From Pauljensenia sp902373545 (GTDB taxonomy: Bacteria > Actinomycetota > Actinomycetes > Actinomycetales > Actinomycetaceae), in the NCBI RefSeq assembly GCF_041432775.1, contig NZ_JAPWAG010000001.1, positions 159,694-223,693 on the forward strand: a stretch of DNA of 64,000 nucleotides. The letters run 5' to 3'. Every line of letters begins with the position of its first letter. Position 1 is the stretch's first letter. This document shows positions 25,537 to 34,571 of the stretch, one piece after another. Under the pieces are notes generated by a model, which did no database searches, had not been told where the DNA came from, and saw nothing but the letters and a program-made list of their open reading frames with translations. A program made the position numbers and the translations under genes.

Positions 25537-25578
25537 CACGAAACCCCCACCGGCCGGGGGCCGGATGGGGGTTTCGTG
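25537..25578 (-). terminator. Long intrinsic terminator after aspS
   Basis: A 13-bp outer stem (25537-25549 with 25566-25578) encloses a nested CCGG/CCGG pair. On the minus strand the 3' arm ends TTTCGTG. It lies 22 nt after the aspS stop and 12 nt before the next gene's start. Confidence 0.75.
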
Positions 25579-25600
25579 GACACGACTTGCGCGACCTAGA

Positions 25601-27406
25601 TCACTTCTTGTCCTCGTCGGGGGCTTCCTCGCCGCGCTTCTTCGGCTTCGCGTCGACGCCAGCTTCCTTACGCTGCGCGGGCGTAATCGGGGCCGGGGCC
25701 TCGGTCAGCGGGTCGAAACCGCCGCCGGACTTCGGGAAGGCGATGACGTCGCGGATCGAGTCGGACTTCGTCAGCAGGGAGACGATGCGGTCCCAACCGA
25801 AAGCGACACCACCGTGCGGCGGGGCGCCGTACTTGAAGGCATCCAGCAGGAAGCCGAACTGCGTCTGGGCTTCCTCCTCGCCGATGCCCATCACGTTGAA
25901 CACGCGGTTCTGGACGTCACGGCGATGGATACGGATGGAGCCGCCGCCGATCTCGTTGCCGTTGCAGACGATGTCGTAGGCGTAGGCCAGCGCGTTGCCC
26001 GGGTCCTTGTCGAAGGAGTCGACCCACTCGGGCTTCGGCGAGGTGAAGGCGTGGTGAACGGCCGTCCACGCGCTGTGGCCCAGCGCGACGTCGCCCTCGG
26101 CCTCGGCGTCGCCGGTGGGCTTGAACAGGGGCGCGTCGACAACCCAGGTGAATGCCCAGGCGTCGGGGTCGATGAGGTCGCAGCGCTTGCCGATCTCCAG
26201 GCGGGCGGCGCCCAGCAGCTCGCGCGAGGGGGTGGGCTTGCCGGCGGCGAAGAAGATGCAGTCGCCGGGGTTGGCGCCGGTCGCGGCGGCCAGGCCCTCA
26301 CGCTCGGCCTCGGTGATGTTCTTGGCGACGGGACCGCCCAGCGTGCCGTCCTCGGCGATCGTGACGTAGGCCAGGCCCTTGGCGCCACGCGCCTTGGCCC
26401 ATTCCTGCCACTTGTCGAAGGTGCGACGCGGCTGCGAGCCGCCGCCGGGCATCACGACGGCGCCCACGTAGGGTGCCTGGAACACGCGGAAGGTCGTGTC
26501 CTTGAAGTACTCGGTGAGCTCGGTCAGCTCGAGGCCGAAGCGCAGGTCGGGCTTGTCCGAGCCGAAGCGCTCCATGGCGTCCTTGTAGGTCATGCGCGGG
26601 ATCGGGGTGGACAGGTCGTAGCCAATGAGCGCCCACACGTTCTTCAGGACGTCCTCGGCGACCTCAATGACGTCGTCCTGGTCCACGAAGCTCATCTCGA
26701 TGTCGAGCTGGGTGAACTCGGGCTGGCGGTCGGCGCGGAAGTCCTCGTCGCGGTAGCAGCGCGCGATCTGGAAGTAGCGCTCCATGCCGGCGACCATGAG
26801 CAGCTGCTTGAAGAGCTGGGGCGACTGGGGCAGGGCGTACCAGGAACCGGGCGAGAGGCGTGCGGGGACGATGAAGTCGCGCGCGCCCTCGGGGGTCGAA
26901 CGGGTCAGCGTCGGGGTCTCGATCTCGACGAAGTCGCGGGCGTAGAGCGCCTCGCGGGCAGCGCGGGAGACCTTGGAACGCAGGCGGATCGCGTACTGCT
27001 CGGGCTCGCGGCGCAGGTCCAGGTAACGGTACTTCAGGCGGGTTTCCTCACCCACGTTGCCGGAATCTTCAGCATTGGAGGACACCTGGAACGGCAGGGG
27101 CGCGCTGGTGTTCAGGATTTCGATGTCGTCACCCATGACCTCGATGGCGCCGGTGGCCAGGTGCGGGTTTTCGTTGCCTTCGGGGCGAGCGCAGACCTCG
27201 CCGGTAACCTTCAGAACGAACTCGGAGCGCAGCTCGTGGGCCACGCGCTCGTCGCGCACGACCACCTGGGCGATGCCGGAGGCGTCACGCAGGTCAATGA
27301 AGGCGACACCGCCGTGGTCACGGCGACGGTCCACCCAACCGGTGAGCGTCACAGTCTGGCCAACCAGGTCGGTGCCGAGGGTTCCAATGTTGTGAGTGCG
27401 AAGCAC
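25601..27406 (-). CDS. aspS: Aspartate-tRNA ligase, probably non-discriminating type
   Basis: AspRS charges tRNA-Asp. The 601-aa protein has the OB-fold anticodon-binding domain (LTGWVDRRRDHGG), class II motifs (PQSPQLFKQ, RCYRDEDFRADRQPEFTQLD), the bacterial GAD insertion and the C-terminal GVAFGWDRI motif. The GTG at 27406 follows AAAGGAAT with good spacing and fits the family start; the upstream frame is ignored. The RRDHGG segment has the His seen in characterised bacterial non-discriminating AspRS such as the Pseudomonas enzyme, which also forms Asp-tRNA-Asn for GatCAB. A charged Lys/Glu tail ends the protein. Confidence 0.95.
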   Translation of the reverse strand: MLRTHNIGTLGTDLVGQTVTLTGWVDRRRDHGGVAFIDLRDASGIAQVVVRDERVAHELRSEFVLKVTGEVCARPEGNENPHLATGAIEVMGDDIEILNTSAPLPFQVSSNAEDSGNVGEETRLKYRYLDLRREPEQYAIRLRSKVSRAAREALYARDFVEIETPTLTRSTPEGARDFIVPARLSPGSWYALPQSPQLFKQLLMVAGMERYFQIARCYRDEDFRADRQPEFTQLDIEMSFVDQDDVIEVAEDVLKNVWALIGYDLSTPIPRMTYKDAMERFGSDKPDLRFGLELTELTEYFKDTTFRVFQAPYVGAVVMPGGGSQPRRTFDKWQEWAKARGAKGLAYVTIAEDGTLGGPVAKNITEAEREGLAAATGANPGDCIFFAAGKPTPSRELLGAARLEIGKRCDLIDPDAWAFTWVVDAPLFKPTGDAEAEGDVALGHSAWTAVHHAFTSPKPEWVDSFDKDPGNALAYAYDIVCNGNEIGGGSIRIHRRDVQNRVFNVMGIGEEEAQTQFGFLLDAFKYGAPPHGGVAFGWDRIVSLLTKSDSIRDVIAFPKSGGGFDPLTEAPAPITPAQRKEAGVDAKPKKRGEEAPDEDKK

Positions 27407-27495
27407 TGTTATTCCTTTCGTTGTTACCATCCGCGAGACAGGCGGCGGCAGTGTTATTGTACGCGCGCTCGGTCTGGGAGCACGCTCGCCGCGAG

Positions 27496-27501
27496 TAGGA
27501 T
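27496..27501 (+). promoter_or_regulatory. -10 box of probable leaderless MFS promoter
   Basis: TAGGAT ends 7 nt before the ATG at 27509, and no ribosome-binding site separates them, so the transcript probably begins at the start codon. No clear -35 element is seen. Confidence 0.4.
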
Positions 27502-27508
27502 AGTCAAC

Positions 27509-28924
27509 ATGCCCGCTGACGCTACTTCTTCCTCGCACGCACGCGCCTCGTGGACTCCTGCCGAAATCGGGTTGGCGATCAGTTCCGTCCTCCTCATCAC
27601 GCTCGTCGCTTTTGAGGAGCTGGCAGCCACGACGATCATGCCTGCTGTCGTCGCATCGTTCGATGCGGCCGCCTGGTATCCGGTCGCCTCGGGCGCGGCG
27701 TTGGCGACGCAGCTGAGCGCCACGGTGGTCGCTGGTGCGTTGGCCGACTGGAAGGGTCCGCGCCTCGTTCTGTTCGGCGGCATGGTGTTGTTCGCGGTGG
27801 GCCTCGTCATTTCAGCCGTGGCGCCGACGATCATTATCTTCGTCGTTGGCCGCGCGTTGCAGGGCCTGGGCGGTGGCCTTCTCGTCGTCCCTCTCTACGT
27901 CCTTATCGGCGCCGTGGCGTCTCCTGGCCATCGACCCGTCTTTTTCGCAGCCTTCTCGCTCGCGTGGGTGCTGCCCTCGCTCGTGGGTCCTGCGATTGCC
28001 GGCCACGTCACTGAGGTGTGGGGGTGGCACTACGTGTTCGGCGTCGTGCCTCTCTTCGTCGTGATCGCCGCCGTGCCGGTGGTCTACGTGCTGCGCACGG
28101 TACCCGCGAGTGAGGCCAGAAAGGCCGTGCGTCTGGCCTCGCTGGCACGCGACGCACTCCTGGCGGGCCTGGGCGTCGTGCTCCTGCAGCTCGCGGGCGC
28201 GCTGGCCTCGCCGCTGTCTCAGCTCGGTATCTTCGCCCTTGGCGCGGCACTCACAGCGTGGGCTCTGCCCCGCCTGCTGCCGCGCGGCACGTTCCGATCG
28301 CGCGCGGGAATGCCGTCCGCAATCCTCTCGCGCTTGTGCGCCATGGCATCACAGGTCGGTCTGGCCGTCATGATTCCCCTGGTCCTTCAGCGGGTACATT
28401 CCTGGTCCGAGGCCTCCTCCGCTTGGTGGGTCACGCTGGGGTCGCTCACGTGGTCGGTGGGAGCAGTTGCCCAGGCGCGCGTGCACGATCCGATCTGGCG
28501 GCGCCGCCTTCCCGTCGCTGGGGGCGCACTCATGGCAATCGGCGCGATCCCGGTCGGCGCGCTTCTGGTTCCTGCTATTCCCGTGTGGGTGGCCTTCATC
28601 GGCTGGCTGCTGGTCGGCCTCGGCATGGGCCTCGTCCACGCTCCCCTGTCCGTCATGGCCCTCGAGGTCACGCCCGAGGCCAAGCACGGACGCGTGGCCT
28701 CGTGGCTGCAGGTCGCCGACTCAGCGGGCCCGGCCCTCGAACTCGCCCTCGTGTCGGTGGCCATGAGCGCGTGGGCGGCCACCGCCCAGGCGGGCGGGGC
28801 GGCCTACGCTCCCTATTGGGTGATTGCTTGCGCGCTCGCCATCGTCACCGTGGTCGCCGTGCGGCGACTGCGTCCCGCTCAGGAGGCAACCACGGCGGAC
28901 GGCGCGAGCACTCAGTCGTCGTAG
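27509..28924 (+). CDS. MFS transporter (drug-efflux type)
   Basis: This 471-aa protein has 12 or more hydrophobic helices and major-facilitator landmarks: an acidic helix-1 segment (AFEELAATTIMPAV), motif A-like GALADWKGPRLVLF, GRALQGLGGGLLVVPLY in helix 4, and motif C-like LAWVLPSLVGPAIAG in helix 5. This pattern suits proton-coupled drug or metabolite exporters. Substrate cannot be read from sequence. It is the only long + strand gene in this part, its ATG being divergent from aspS by about 100 bp. Its 3' end overlaps the helicase gene's 3' end by 13 bp in convergent orientation. Confidence 0.9.
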   Translation: MPADATSSSHARASWTPAEIGLAISSVLLITLVAFEELAATTIMPAVVASFDAAAWYPVASGAALATQLSATVVAGALADWKGPRLVLFGGMVLFAVGLVISAVAPTIIIFVVGRALQGLGGGLLVVPLYVLIGAVASPGHRPVFFAAFSLAWVLPSLVGPAIAGHVTEVWGWHYVFGVVPLFVVIAAVPVVYVLRTVPASEARKAVRLASLARDALLAGLGVVLLQLAGALASPLSQLGIFALGAALTAWALPRLLPRGTFRSRAGMPSAILSRLCAMASQVGLAVMIPLVLQRVHSWSEASSAWWVTLGSLTWSVGAVAQARVHDPIWRRRLPVAGGALMAIGAIPVGALLVPAIPVWVAFIGWLLVGLGMGLVHAPLSVMALEVTPEAKHGRVASWLQVADSAGPALELALVSVAMSAWAATAQAGGAAYAPYWVIACALAIVTVVAVRRLRPAQEATTADGASTQSS

Positions 28925-31098
28925 CGACGCTTGCCGAACTGGCGGCGTCCGCCCTCACGGCCTCCGTCGCGCTCCCAGCCGCCATCGCGGCCACCCTCAC
29001 GCTCGCGACGAGCGCGCTTGATGTCCTTCTCCCAGCGCTCGGTGCGCACGCTGCGGCGCGGACGCGATCCGTCGCCCTTCTCGAAGCGGTGCGGGCGCTT
29101 CTCGTCGCGCTCACCGTAGCGTCCGTCGCGTCCGTCACGGTCCCCGCCGAAGCCGCCACGGCCTCGTGAATCGCGGTCGAAGTCGCGGCGCTCACGGCGC
29201 TCGAAACCATCGCGATCACCGCGCGCGCCCGGACCCTCGTCCACGCGGATGCGCAGCTGGCGGCCCGAGACGTATCCCTTGGAGATGCGGGACAGCTGCT
29301 CGCCGGACAGGTCGGCGGTGATGTCCACCAGGGAGAACGTCGGGTAGATCTCGATGTGGCCGATGTCGCGGCCGTCGATACCGCCCTCGCCAGCGATAGC
29401 GCCGACGATAGAACCGGGCTTGACGCGGTCCTTCTTGCCAACCTCGACGCGGTAGCGCGTACCGGAGCCGGGGGCCGGACGACCGCCACCGCGGCGGCGC
29501 GCGCCGTTCGCCCCGCCCTTGATCGGGCGGTCCTTGTCGCGGCCCGCCTCGAAGGTGGCGCCCACGAACTCGCCGGACTCGTCCAGCTGCTCCTCACGGC
29601 GGATCTTGCCGTTTCCGCGGCGATCCTTCTCGTGGCGGGGCGCAGGGCCCTCGTCGCCCACGGCCGTGGCCATCAGGGCCGCGGCGATGTCCTCGACGCT
29701 CACGTCCTCACCCATGTCGGCCAGCAGGCCCTTGTACATGTCGAGGCGGCCGCGCTCGATGCGGGCGGACAGGCCCTCGAGGAGTCGGCGGGCACGGAAT
29801 TCGGAGACGGCGGCGGGCGAGGGAATCTCGACCTCTTCCATCTCGGTGCCCGTCAGCTTCTCGATGCGGCGCAGGCGGCCGTGCTCGCGCGGGGTGAAGA
29901 AGGTCAGCGCGCGACCCTCGCGCCCGGCGCGGCCGGTGCGGCCGATACGGTGCACGTAGGCCTCGGGCTCGCGGGGAACGTCGAAATTAACGACCAGCGA
30001 AATGCGCTCCACGTCCAGGCCGCGCGCGGCCACGTCGGTGGCGACCAGCACGTCGAGCGAGCCGTTCTTCAGGCGCTCAACCATGCGCTCACGCTCGGTC
30101 TGGGCGACGTCGCCGGAAATGCCAGCGGCACGGAAGCCGCGGCCGGACAGCTCGAGGGACACCTCTTCGACGTCGGCGCGGGTACGCACGAACACGATGG
30201 CCGCGTCGGCCTCCTCCTGGCCGGCCGCGATGTGCTGGGCGCGGGTAGCCAGGACGCGGGACAGGGCACCGATCTTGTGCTTGTAGGGCACGACCGCGTA
30301 GGTCTGGTGAATCGTGTCGACCGTCGAAGACTCCGTGGAGACGGCGACCTTGACGGGATCCTTCAGGTGCTCGCGGGCGACCTTTTCGATGGCGGCAGGC
30401 ATCGTCGCGCTGAACAGGGCCGTCAGGCGATCATCCGGGGCGCTCGACGCGATCGTCTCGACGTCCTCAGCAAAGCCCATGCGCAGCATTTCGTCGGCCT
30501 CGTCGAGGACCAGCATGCGCACGTTCGACAGGTCCAGCGCACCCTTCTCGATGAGGTCGATGACGCGGCCCGGGGTGCCGACGACGACCTGGGCGCCGCG
30601 CTTGAGGGCGCCAATCTGCGGGCCGTACGGCGAACCGCCATAGACGGGGACGACGTCAAGGCGAGCGGTGCGGGCCGCGAAATCCTCGATCGCCTGGGCG
30701 CTCTGCATGGCGAGCTCACGGGTGGGGGCCAGGACCAGAGCCTGGACGTCACGCTCATCGGCGTCGACGATGGCCAGCAGCGGCAGGCCGAAGGCTGCCG
30801 TCTTGCCGGTGCCCGTCTGGGCGATGCCGACGACGTCGCGCAGCTCCAGCAGCGGAGGGATCGCAGCGGCCTGGATCGGGGTGGGCACGCGGAAGCCCAT
30901 GTCGGTAACGGCCGCGAGGATCTCCTCGGGCAGTCCGAGGCTGGCGAAGGTCACGGTGTCTTCTGCGTCCTCGGTATCGCCCGTGTCATTATCGCCCGTG
31001 TCATTATCGTTGACGTCGTCGACCAGATCGTTGTCCTCGTCCATGATGTCGTCGCGCTCATCGCGCTCGTCGAGGTCCATGTAGTCCTCAGAGGGCAT
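28912..31098 (-). CDS. DEAD-box RNA helicase (DeaD/CsdA-like)
   Basis: This 728-aa helicase likely unwinds structured RNA in ribosome assembly, cold growth or decay. After an acidic N-terminal extension (about 1-50) it has the Q motif (Phe51...Gln76), AQTGTGKT, PTRELA, VLDEADEML, LFSATMP, the second RecA domain with HRIGRTGR, a DbpA-type RNA-binding domain (about 570-640; RYRVEVGKKD, DIGHIEIYPTFSLVDI), and an Arg/Gly/Asp-rich disordered tail. The ATG at 31098 follows AAGGAATAACT. A promoter at 31244-31272 implies a leader of about 140 nt containing a hairpin with a T-rich tail. Confidence 0.94.
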   Translation of the reverse strand: MPSEDYMDLDERDERDDIMDEDNDLVDDVNDNDTGDNDTGDTEDAEDTVTFASLGLPEEILAAVTDMGFRVPTPIQAAAIPPLLELRDVVGIAQTGTGKTAAFGLPLLAIVDADERDVQALVLAPTRELAMQSAQAIEDFAARTARLDVVPVYGGSPYGPQIGALKRGAQVVVGTPGRVIDLIEKGALDLSNVRMLVLDEADEMLRMGFAEDVETIASSAPDDRLTALFSATMPAAIEKVAREHLKDPVKVAVSTESSTVDTIHQTYAVVPYKHKIGALSRVLATRAQHIAAGQEEADAAIVFVRTRADVEEVSLELSGRGFRAAGISGDVAQTERERMVERLKNGSLDVLVATDVAARGLDVERISLVVNFDVPREPEAYVHRIGRTGRAGREGRALTFFTPREHGRLRRIEKLTGTEMEEVEIPSPAAVSEFRARRLLEGLSARIERGRLDMYKGLLADMGEDVSVEDIAAALMATAVGDEGPAPRHEKDRRGNGKIRREEQLDESGEFVGATFEAGRDKDRPIKGGANGARRRGGGRPAPGSGTRYRVEVGKKDRVKPGSIVGAIAGEGGIDGRDIGHIEIYPTFSLVDITADLSGEQLSRISKGYVSGRQLRIRVDEGPGARGDRDGFERRERRDFDRDSRGRGGFGGDRDGRDGRYGERDEKRPHRFEKGDGSRPRRSVRTERWEKDIKRARREREGGRDGGWERDGGREGGRRQFGKRRYDD

Positions 31099-31191
31099 AG
31101 TTATTCCTTGCTGTTGCATGTGTTGGGGTAGCAAAACCATCGGGGCGGGCCATCTGGGCTCCTCAGCGCGGCCTCACCCATAACAACAAAT

Positions 31192-31206
31192 CCCGCATCC
31201 CGCGGG
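31192..31206 (-). promoter_or_regulatory. Hairpin with T-rich tail in the helicase leader
   Basis: A 5-bp CCCGC/GCGGG stem is followed on the minus strand by ATTTGTTGTTAT. It could be a weak terminator or attenuator before the helicase gene, or the end of the upstream GTPase transcript. Confidence 0.35.
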
Positions 31207-31243
31207 GCACCATAACAAGGGGCTGCGCCTCATCGCTGCCACC

Positions 31244-31272
31244 AGCATAGCGCGGGCGTTGGTGCACAAGGC
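31244..31272 (-). promoter_or_regulatory. Putative promoter of the DEAD-box helicase gene
   Basis: On the minus strand GCCTTG (31267-31272) precedes TATGCT (31244-31249) with 17 nt between. It lies in the 222-bp gap between the GTPase genes and the helicase. Confidence 0.4.
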
Positions 31273-31320
31273 GCGCGTGGTCGGCGAACTCACTGTTCAA
31301 CCATACTGGTGAGTGCCGCT

Positions 31321-32922
31321 TCACACCCTTTCATCAAGGTGCAAGCGCGCCACGAAGGAAGCAATGCTCACCTGCCGGTTGTCCTCCGCGCGCAGCGGCA
31401 CAATAACGCAGCGTTCGACCTCATCGCGGCACATTGAGCGGATATCCTCCATGACGGCGCGCTTACGACGCGAGGCCACCCACGCGCAGAAGGCCCGACT
31501 GAGCCCGGCACACAGGAGGCTCACCGCCACAGCACAAGCAATCACCGCGGTCGGAACGGGAATCGGACCGATGGCGGGAACGACCGCGTCGATGAGGACC
31601 GCTCGACCCAGGTGGACGAGGACGATCCAGGCAGCGCCGATGAGAACACACAGCCAGGCAACCAGCTGAGCGGCACCGAAAACACGCGCGGCCAGGGGCG
31701 GGGCTGCGCTCACGCGCAGATTCGCCGAGAGCTCGCGGTGGGCTGCCGCCGGCACGTCGTTAGCGCCCGACAGTGCCCGCTCGATGAGGAGGCCGCGCCA
31801 GCGGTCGGGACGCCCCGCAGAGCGCGCTGCGACCTCACGGCGCACAGCATTGGCAAAAGCGGCGTCGTCGGAAGCACAGCGCGTGGGCAACGTCGGGGTC
31901 GTCGCGCTCTCCTGACTGCTCTCCTCGCCCAGGTGCAACCGTCGCAGCGGATCGACCCCAACGCGCGCAAGCCAACGCAGCGGGAGCCAGCCGCCCACAC
32001 GCCTTCCGGCTCGCAGCGTAGAGGCGGCCACGGCCTCGGCGATAACGGGCGCCCCGGCCAGGTCGGCGGCCTCAACCGCCAGGTCGGACGCCATCCCCTC
32101 AGTCTCCACGCCGCGGATCGTGCCAGACACGCCGACGGCGTCGCGCACGAGCCGTGCGGCCTCGGCCAGCGCGGCGCGGGCCCGGATCGCCTGACCCGAC
32201 ACCCGCGCACTCTCCCGGGCCAGGTGAGCGGCGAGAATGTCAATCCCCTCGCCCGTGACCGGCGAGACCGCCACGATCGACGCCCCGGCCAGGCCGCGCG
32301 CATCGAGGAGACGGCGCAGGTCAGCCTCGATGGACGCGCGCTCATCCTGCCCGAGTGTGTCGATGTGGGTGAGCACGACCGTCACGGACGCGTGCGAGGA
32401 GCGCAGGCGCGCGAGCCATTCGTCGTGCAGGCGCGCATCCGCATACTTCTGCGGATTGACCACGACGACCAGGGCGTCCACGCGCGAAGCCAGGCGCCCG
32501 GCGACCTCGCCGTGCGAGACCTCAACCGAATCGATGTCGGGAAAGTCGATGATGGCCGTCTCACCAGCCAGGTCCCCCGGCGCGTCCACGCGACGGCTGA
32601 CGCCCAGCCAGCCGAGCAGTTCCTTGGGCGCACGGCCGCGGGGCAAAACCGCGCATGGCTCGTTGGTCGTGGGCCGCAGGACTCCCGCGCGCACGACCTC
32701 ACCCCCGGCCAAGGCATTGACCAGCGACGACTTGCCCGCGCCGGTGCCGCCGAGCATGCCGATCACGCACCACGTCGGATCGATCTCGGAGCGATCCGAG
32801 GTCACGTCGATGAGCTCCCGGATGCGCTCCAAAGTCTGGGGAGCGATGTCGGAGGCGGCGGCAGTGGCGATCTGGTCCAGATCTGCGGCCGCTGAGGCGA
32901 TCGGTGTCGAGGCGCGCCTCAT
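31321..32922 (-). CDS. Membrane-anchored dynamin-like GTPase, second of pair
   Basis: The 533-aa protein has a P-loop GTPase domain: G1 GGTGAGKSS (58-66), a conserved Thr-rich switch (LRPTTNEP), G3 DFPDIDS and a G4-like THID in place of NKxD. A helical region follows, then two adjacent membrane helices near 425-478 and a basic C-terminal segment. This plan resembles bacterial dynamin-like or IniA/Dyn-type proteins that remodel or protect membranes; I cannot name the subgroup. It overlaps its partner gene by 4 nt, so the two are probably made in a fixed ratio and may form a hetero-oligomer. Confidence 0.78.
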   Translation of the reverse strand: MRRASTPIASAAADLDQIATAAASDIAPQTLERIRELIDVTSDRSEIDPTWCVIGMLGGTGAGKSSLVNALAGGEVVRAGVLRPTTNEPCAVLPRGRAPKELLGWLGVSRRVDAPGDLAGETAIIDFPDIDSVEVSHGEVAGRLASRVDALVVVVNPQKYADARLHDEWLARLRSSHASVTVVLTHIDTLGQDERASIEADLRRLLDARGLAGASIVAVSPVTGEGIDILAAHLARESARVSGQAIRARAALAEAARLVRDAVGVSGTIRGVETEGMASDLAVEAADLAGAPVIAEAVAASTLRAGRRVGGWLPLRWLARVGVDPLRRLHLGEESSQESATTPTLPTRCASDDAAFANAVRREVAARSAGRPDRWRGLLIERALSGANDVPAAAHRELSANLRVSAAPPLAARVFGAAQLVAWLCVLIGAAWIVLVHLGRAVLIDAVVPAIGPIPVPTAVIACAVAVSLLCAGLSRAFCAWVASRRKRAVMEDIRSMCRDEVERCVIVPLRAEDNRQVSIASFVARLHLDERV

Positions 32923-34571
32923 GCCAGCACCTCCCTGGCCTGGCCGAGCGCCGCCTCGAGCGCCTCAAGGCGAGAGCGTTCATCGAGGCGCTCCAGGCGC
33001 CCAGAAATCGGCGCGACCACCTCGGTCAGCGAGGACGCCGCGAGGCGTTCAAGGGCCTGACGTGCCTGCTTCGTCAGTGAACGCACAGTGCGCTCGCCGA
33101 AATAGGATTCGAGAATCGTCTGCGACAGGGCTGCGGACGCGCCGGCGACGCCGACCTCCACGCCCGTCACGCCACCTGTCATCGCGAAGGCGCTGACCAT
33201 GAGCGAGACGGTCACAATGTTGATTCCGCCAGCCAGTAGGCGGCCCGTCACCCGCGAGGACTCCGCCTGCCCGCGCACGATCTCGGTGATCTCCGCCGTC
33301 CACTCCTGGGCTGTCAGGCGGGCGCGCTCCAGAGCCTGGTCCGCGTCGATCATCGCCTCCAGGTCGTGCGCTTCGCCCACGGACTGGGCCAGCCGCAGGG
33401 ACTGGTCCCACGCACGGTGGTACGTATCCGCCAGGCGTTGGGCGAGGCCGCCGGTCAGGTCGCGGCGCACCTGCACCTCCGGCGCCGCGGTGCCGCGCAC
33501 GGCACCCCAGATACGCTCACGCAGGCCACCAACGACGCGCGCAAAGGTCCGGGTCATGTCCCACGACCCCAGGACCTCGGCAATGCGAGCGCTCACTTCT
33601 CCGCGCAGCACGTCGTTGCTCGAGGCTGAGGCAACCTCGCGCGCGCCCGTGGCCACGAGCGACTCAATGCCCTCACGCGCCGCTTCCAGGCGCCGGTAGC
33701 TCTCGCGGGCACCGTCCAGTGCACGCGTCGCCTCCGCAAGAGACGAGGAAATTGCACCCGTGAGGGAGCGCCTCACAATGGCCGCGCGCTCCGACGCATC
33801 GTGACCGATGCTCTCCAGGAAAGAGCCGAGAGGAGAGATCGCCGTGATGGGCAGGCGGCCATCCGTCAGCTCCTGCTCGGCGATCGTGATGATCGGAACG
33901 TCACCCAGGCCTCGTCGACGGGCGAGAGCAGCCAAGTCCGCGCGCACCTCGTCCTGCGCGCCGACGGGCACTCGATTCAGCACAATGGCAACGCGCAAAC
34001 CCCGCCCGGCCGCCTCCTCCAGGTGAGTCCACGCAACGGCGTCGGCGTAGCGCGCGGCGCTCGTGACAAAGACCCACAGGTCCGCGCCGTCAAGCAGCTC
34101 CGACGCCAGGCGGCGGTTGCCTTCCTCGACCGAGTCGATGTCGGGGGCGTCCAGAATACCCACGCTCGGCCACATCACGTCGTCGACCGCAACCGTCACG
34201 GCGTCCAGACTTGTGCCCTCCCCGCCCTCATGCTTGGCCAGGCGCGGCAGCACACGATCCGATAGGAACCACGAGCGGGCACGAGGCGCGCACACCAGGA
34301 CCGGACGGCGCGTCGTCGGGCGCACGGCACCCGCACGGCTCACGTTACGGTCAAGAAGAGAGTTGACCAGCGTCGACTTACCCGACCCGGTCGACCCACC
34401 AACCACGACGAGCAGCGGTGCATCAGCGTCCTCCAGGCGCGGCAGTACCACGTCCTGGAGGCGGCGAAGCGCGCGCTGCGCCTGCGCGCGGCTGCCCGGA
34501 GGCATCGCCTCGCACGCCTGCTCGAGCGCGCCCGCCAGAGCGCGGGACGCCTCAACCGCGGTGACCGACAC
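32919..34571 (-). CDS. Membrane-anchored dynamin-like GTPase, first of pair
   Basis: The 550-aa protein has G1 GGSTGSGKST (58-67), switch VRPTTRRP, G3 DAPDIDS and a G4-like NRVP that lacks the usual Asp of NKxD. Long helical segments follow, with a glycine-rich hydrophobic stretch around 450-490 that can form a hairpin in the membrane, and a coiled C-terminus. The GTG start follows the hisS stop directly (TGAGTG). The two GTPases are diverged paralogues in tandem, an arrangement known for DynA/DynB in streptomycetes. Membrane fission, stress or septation roles are inferred from family only. Confidence 0.78.
   Translation of the reverse strand: MSVTAVEASRALAGALEQACEAMPPGSRAQAQRALRRLQDVVLPRLEDADAPLLVVVGGSTGSGKSTLVNSLLDRNVSRAGAVRPTTRRPVLVCAPRARSWFLSDRVLPRLAKHEGGEGTSLDAVTVAVDDVMWPSVGILDAPDIDSVEEGNRRLASELLDGADLWVFVTSAARYADAVAWTHLEEAAGRGLRVAIVLNRVPVGAQDEVRADLAALARRRGLGDVPIITIAEQELTDGRLPITAISPLGSFLESIGHDASERAAIVRRSLTGAISSSLAEATRALDGARESYRRLEAAREGIESLVATGAREVASASSNDVLRGEVSARIAEVLGSWDMTRTFARVVGGLRERIWGAVRGTAAPEVQVRRDLTGGLAQRLADTYHRAWDQSLRLAQSVGEAHDLEAMIDADQALERARLTAQEWTAEITEIVRGQAESSRVTGRLLAGGINIVTVSLMVSAFAMTGGVTGVEVGVAGASAALSQTILESYFGERTVRSLTKQARQALERLAASSLTEVVAPISGRLERLDERSRLEALEAALGQAREVLA

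Noticed and set aside
25523..27508. Extension of the MFS frame upstream as an 1133-aa protein
   Set aside because: The first two-thirds are antisense to aspS; the real start is the ATG at 27509 after TAGGAT.
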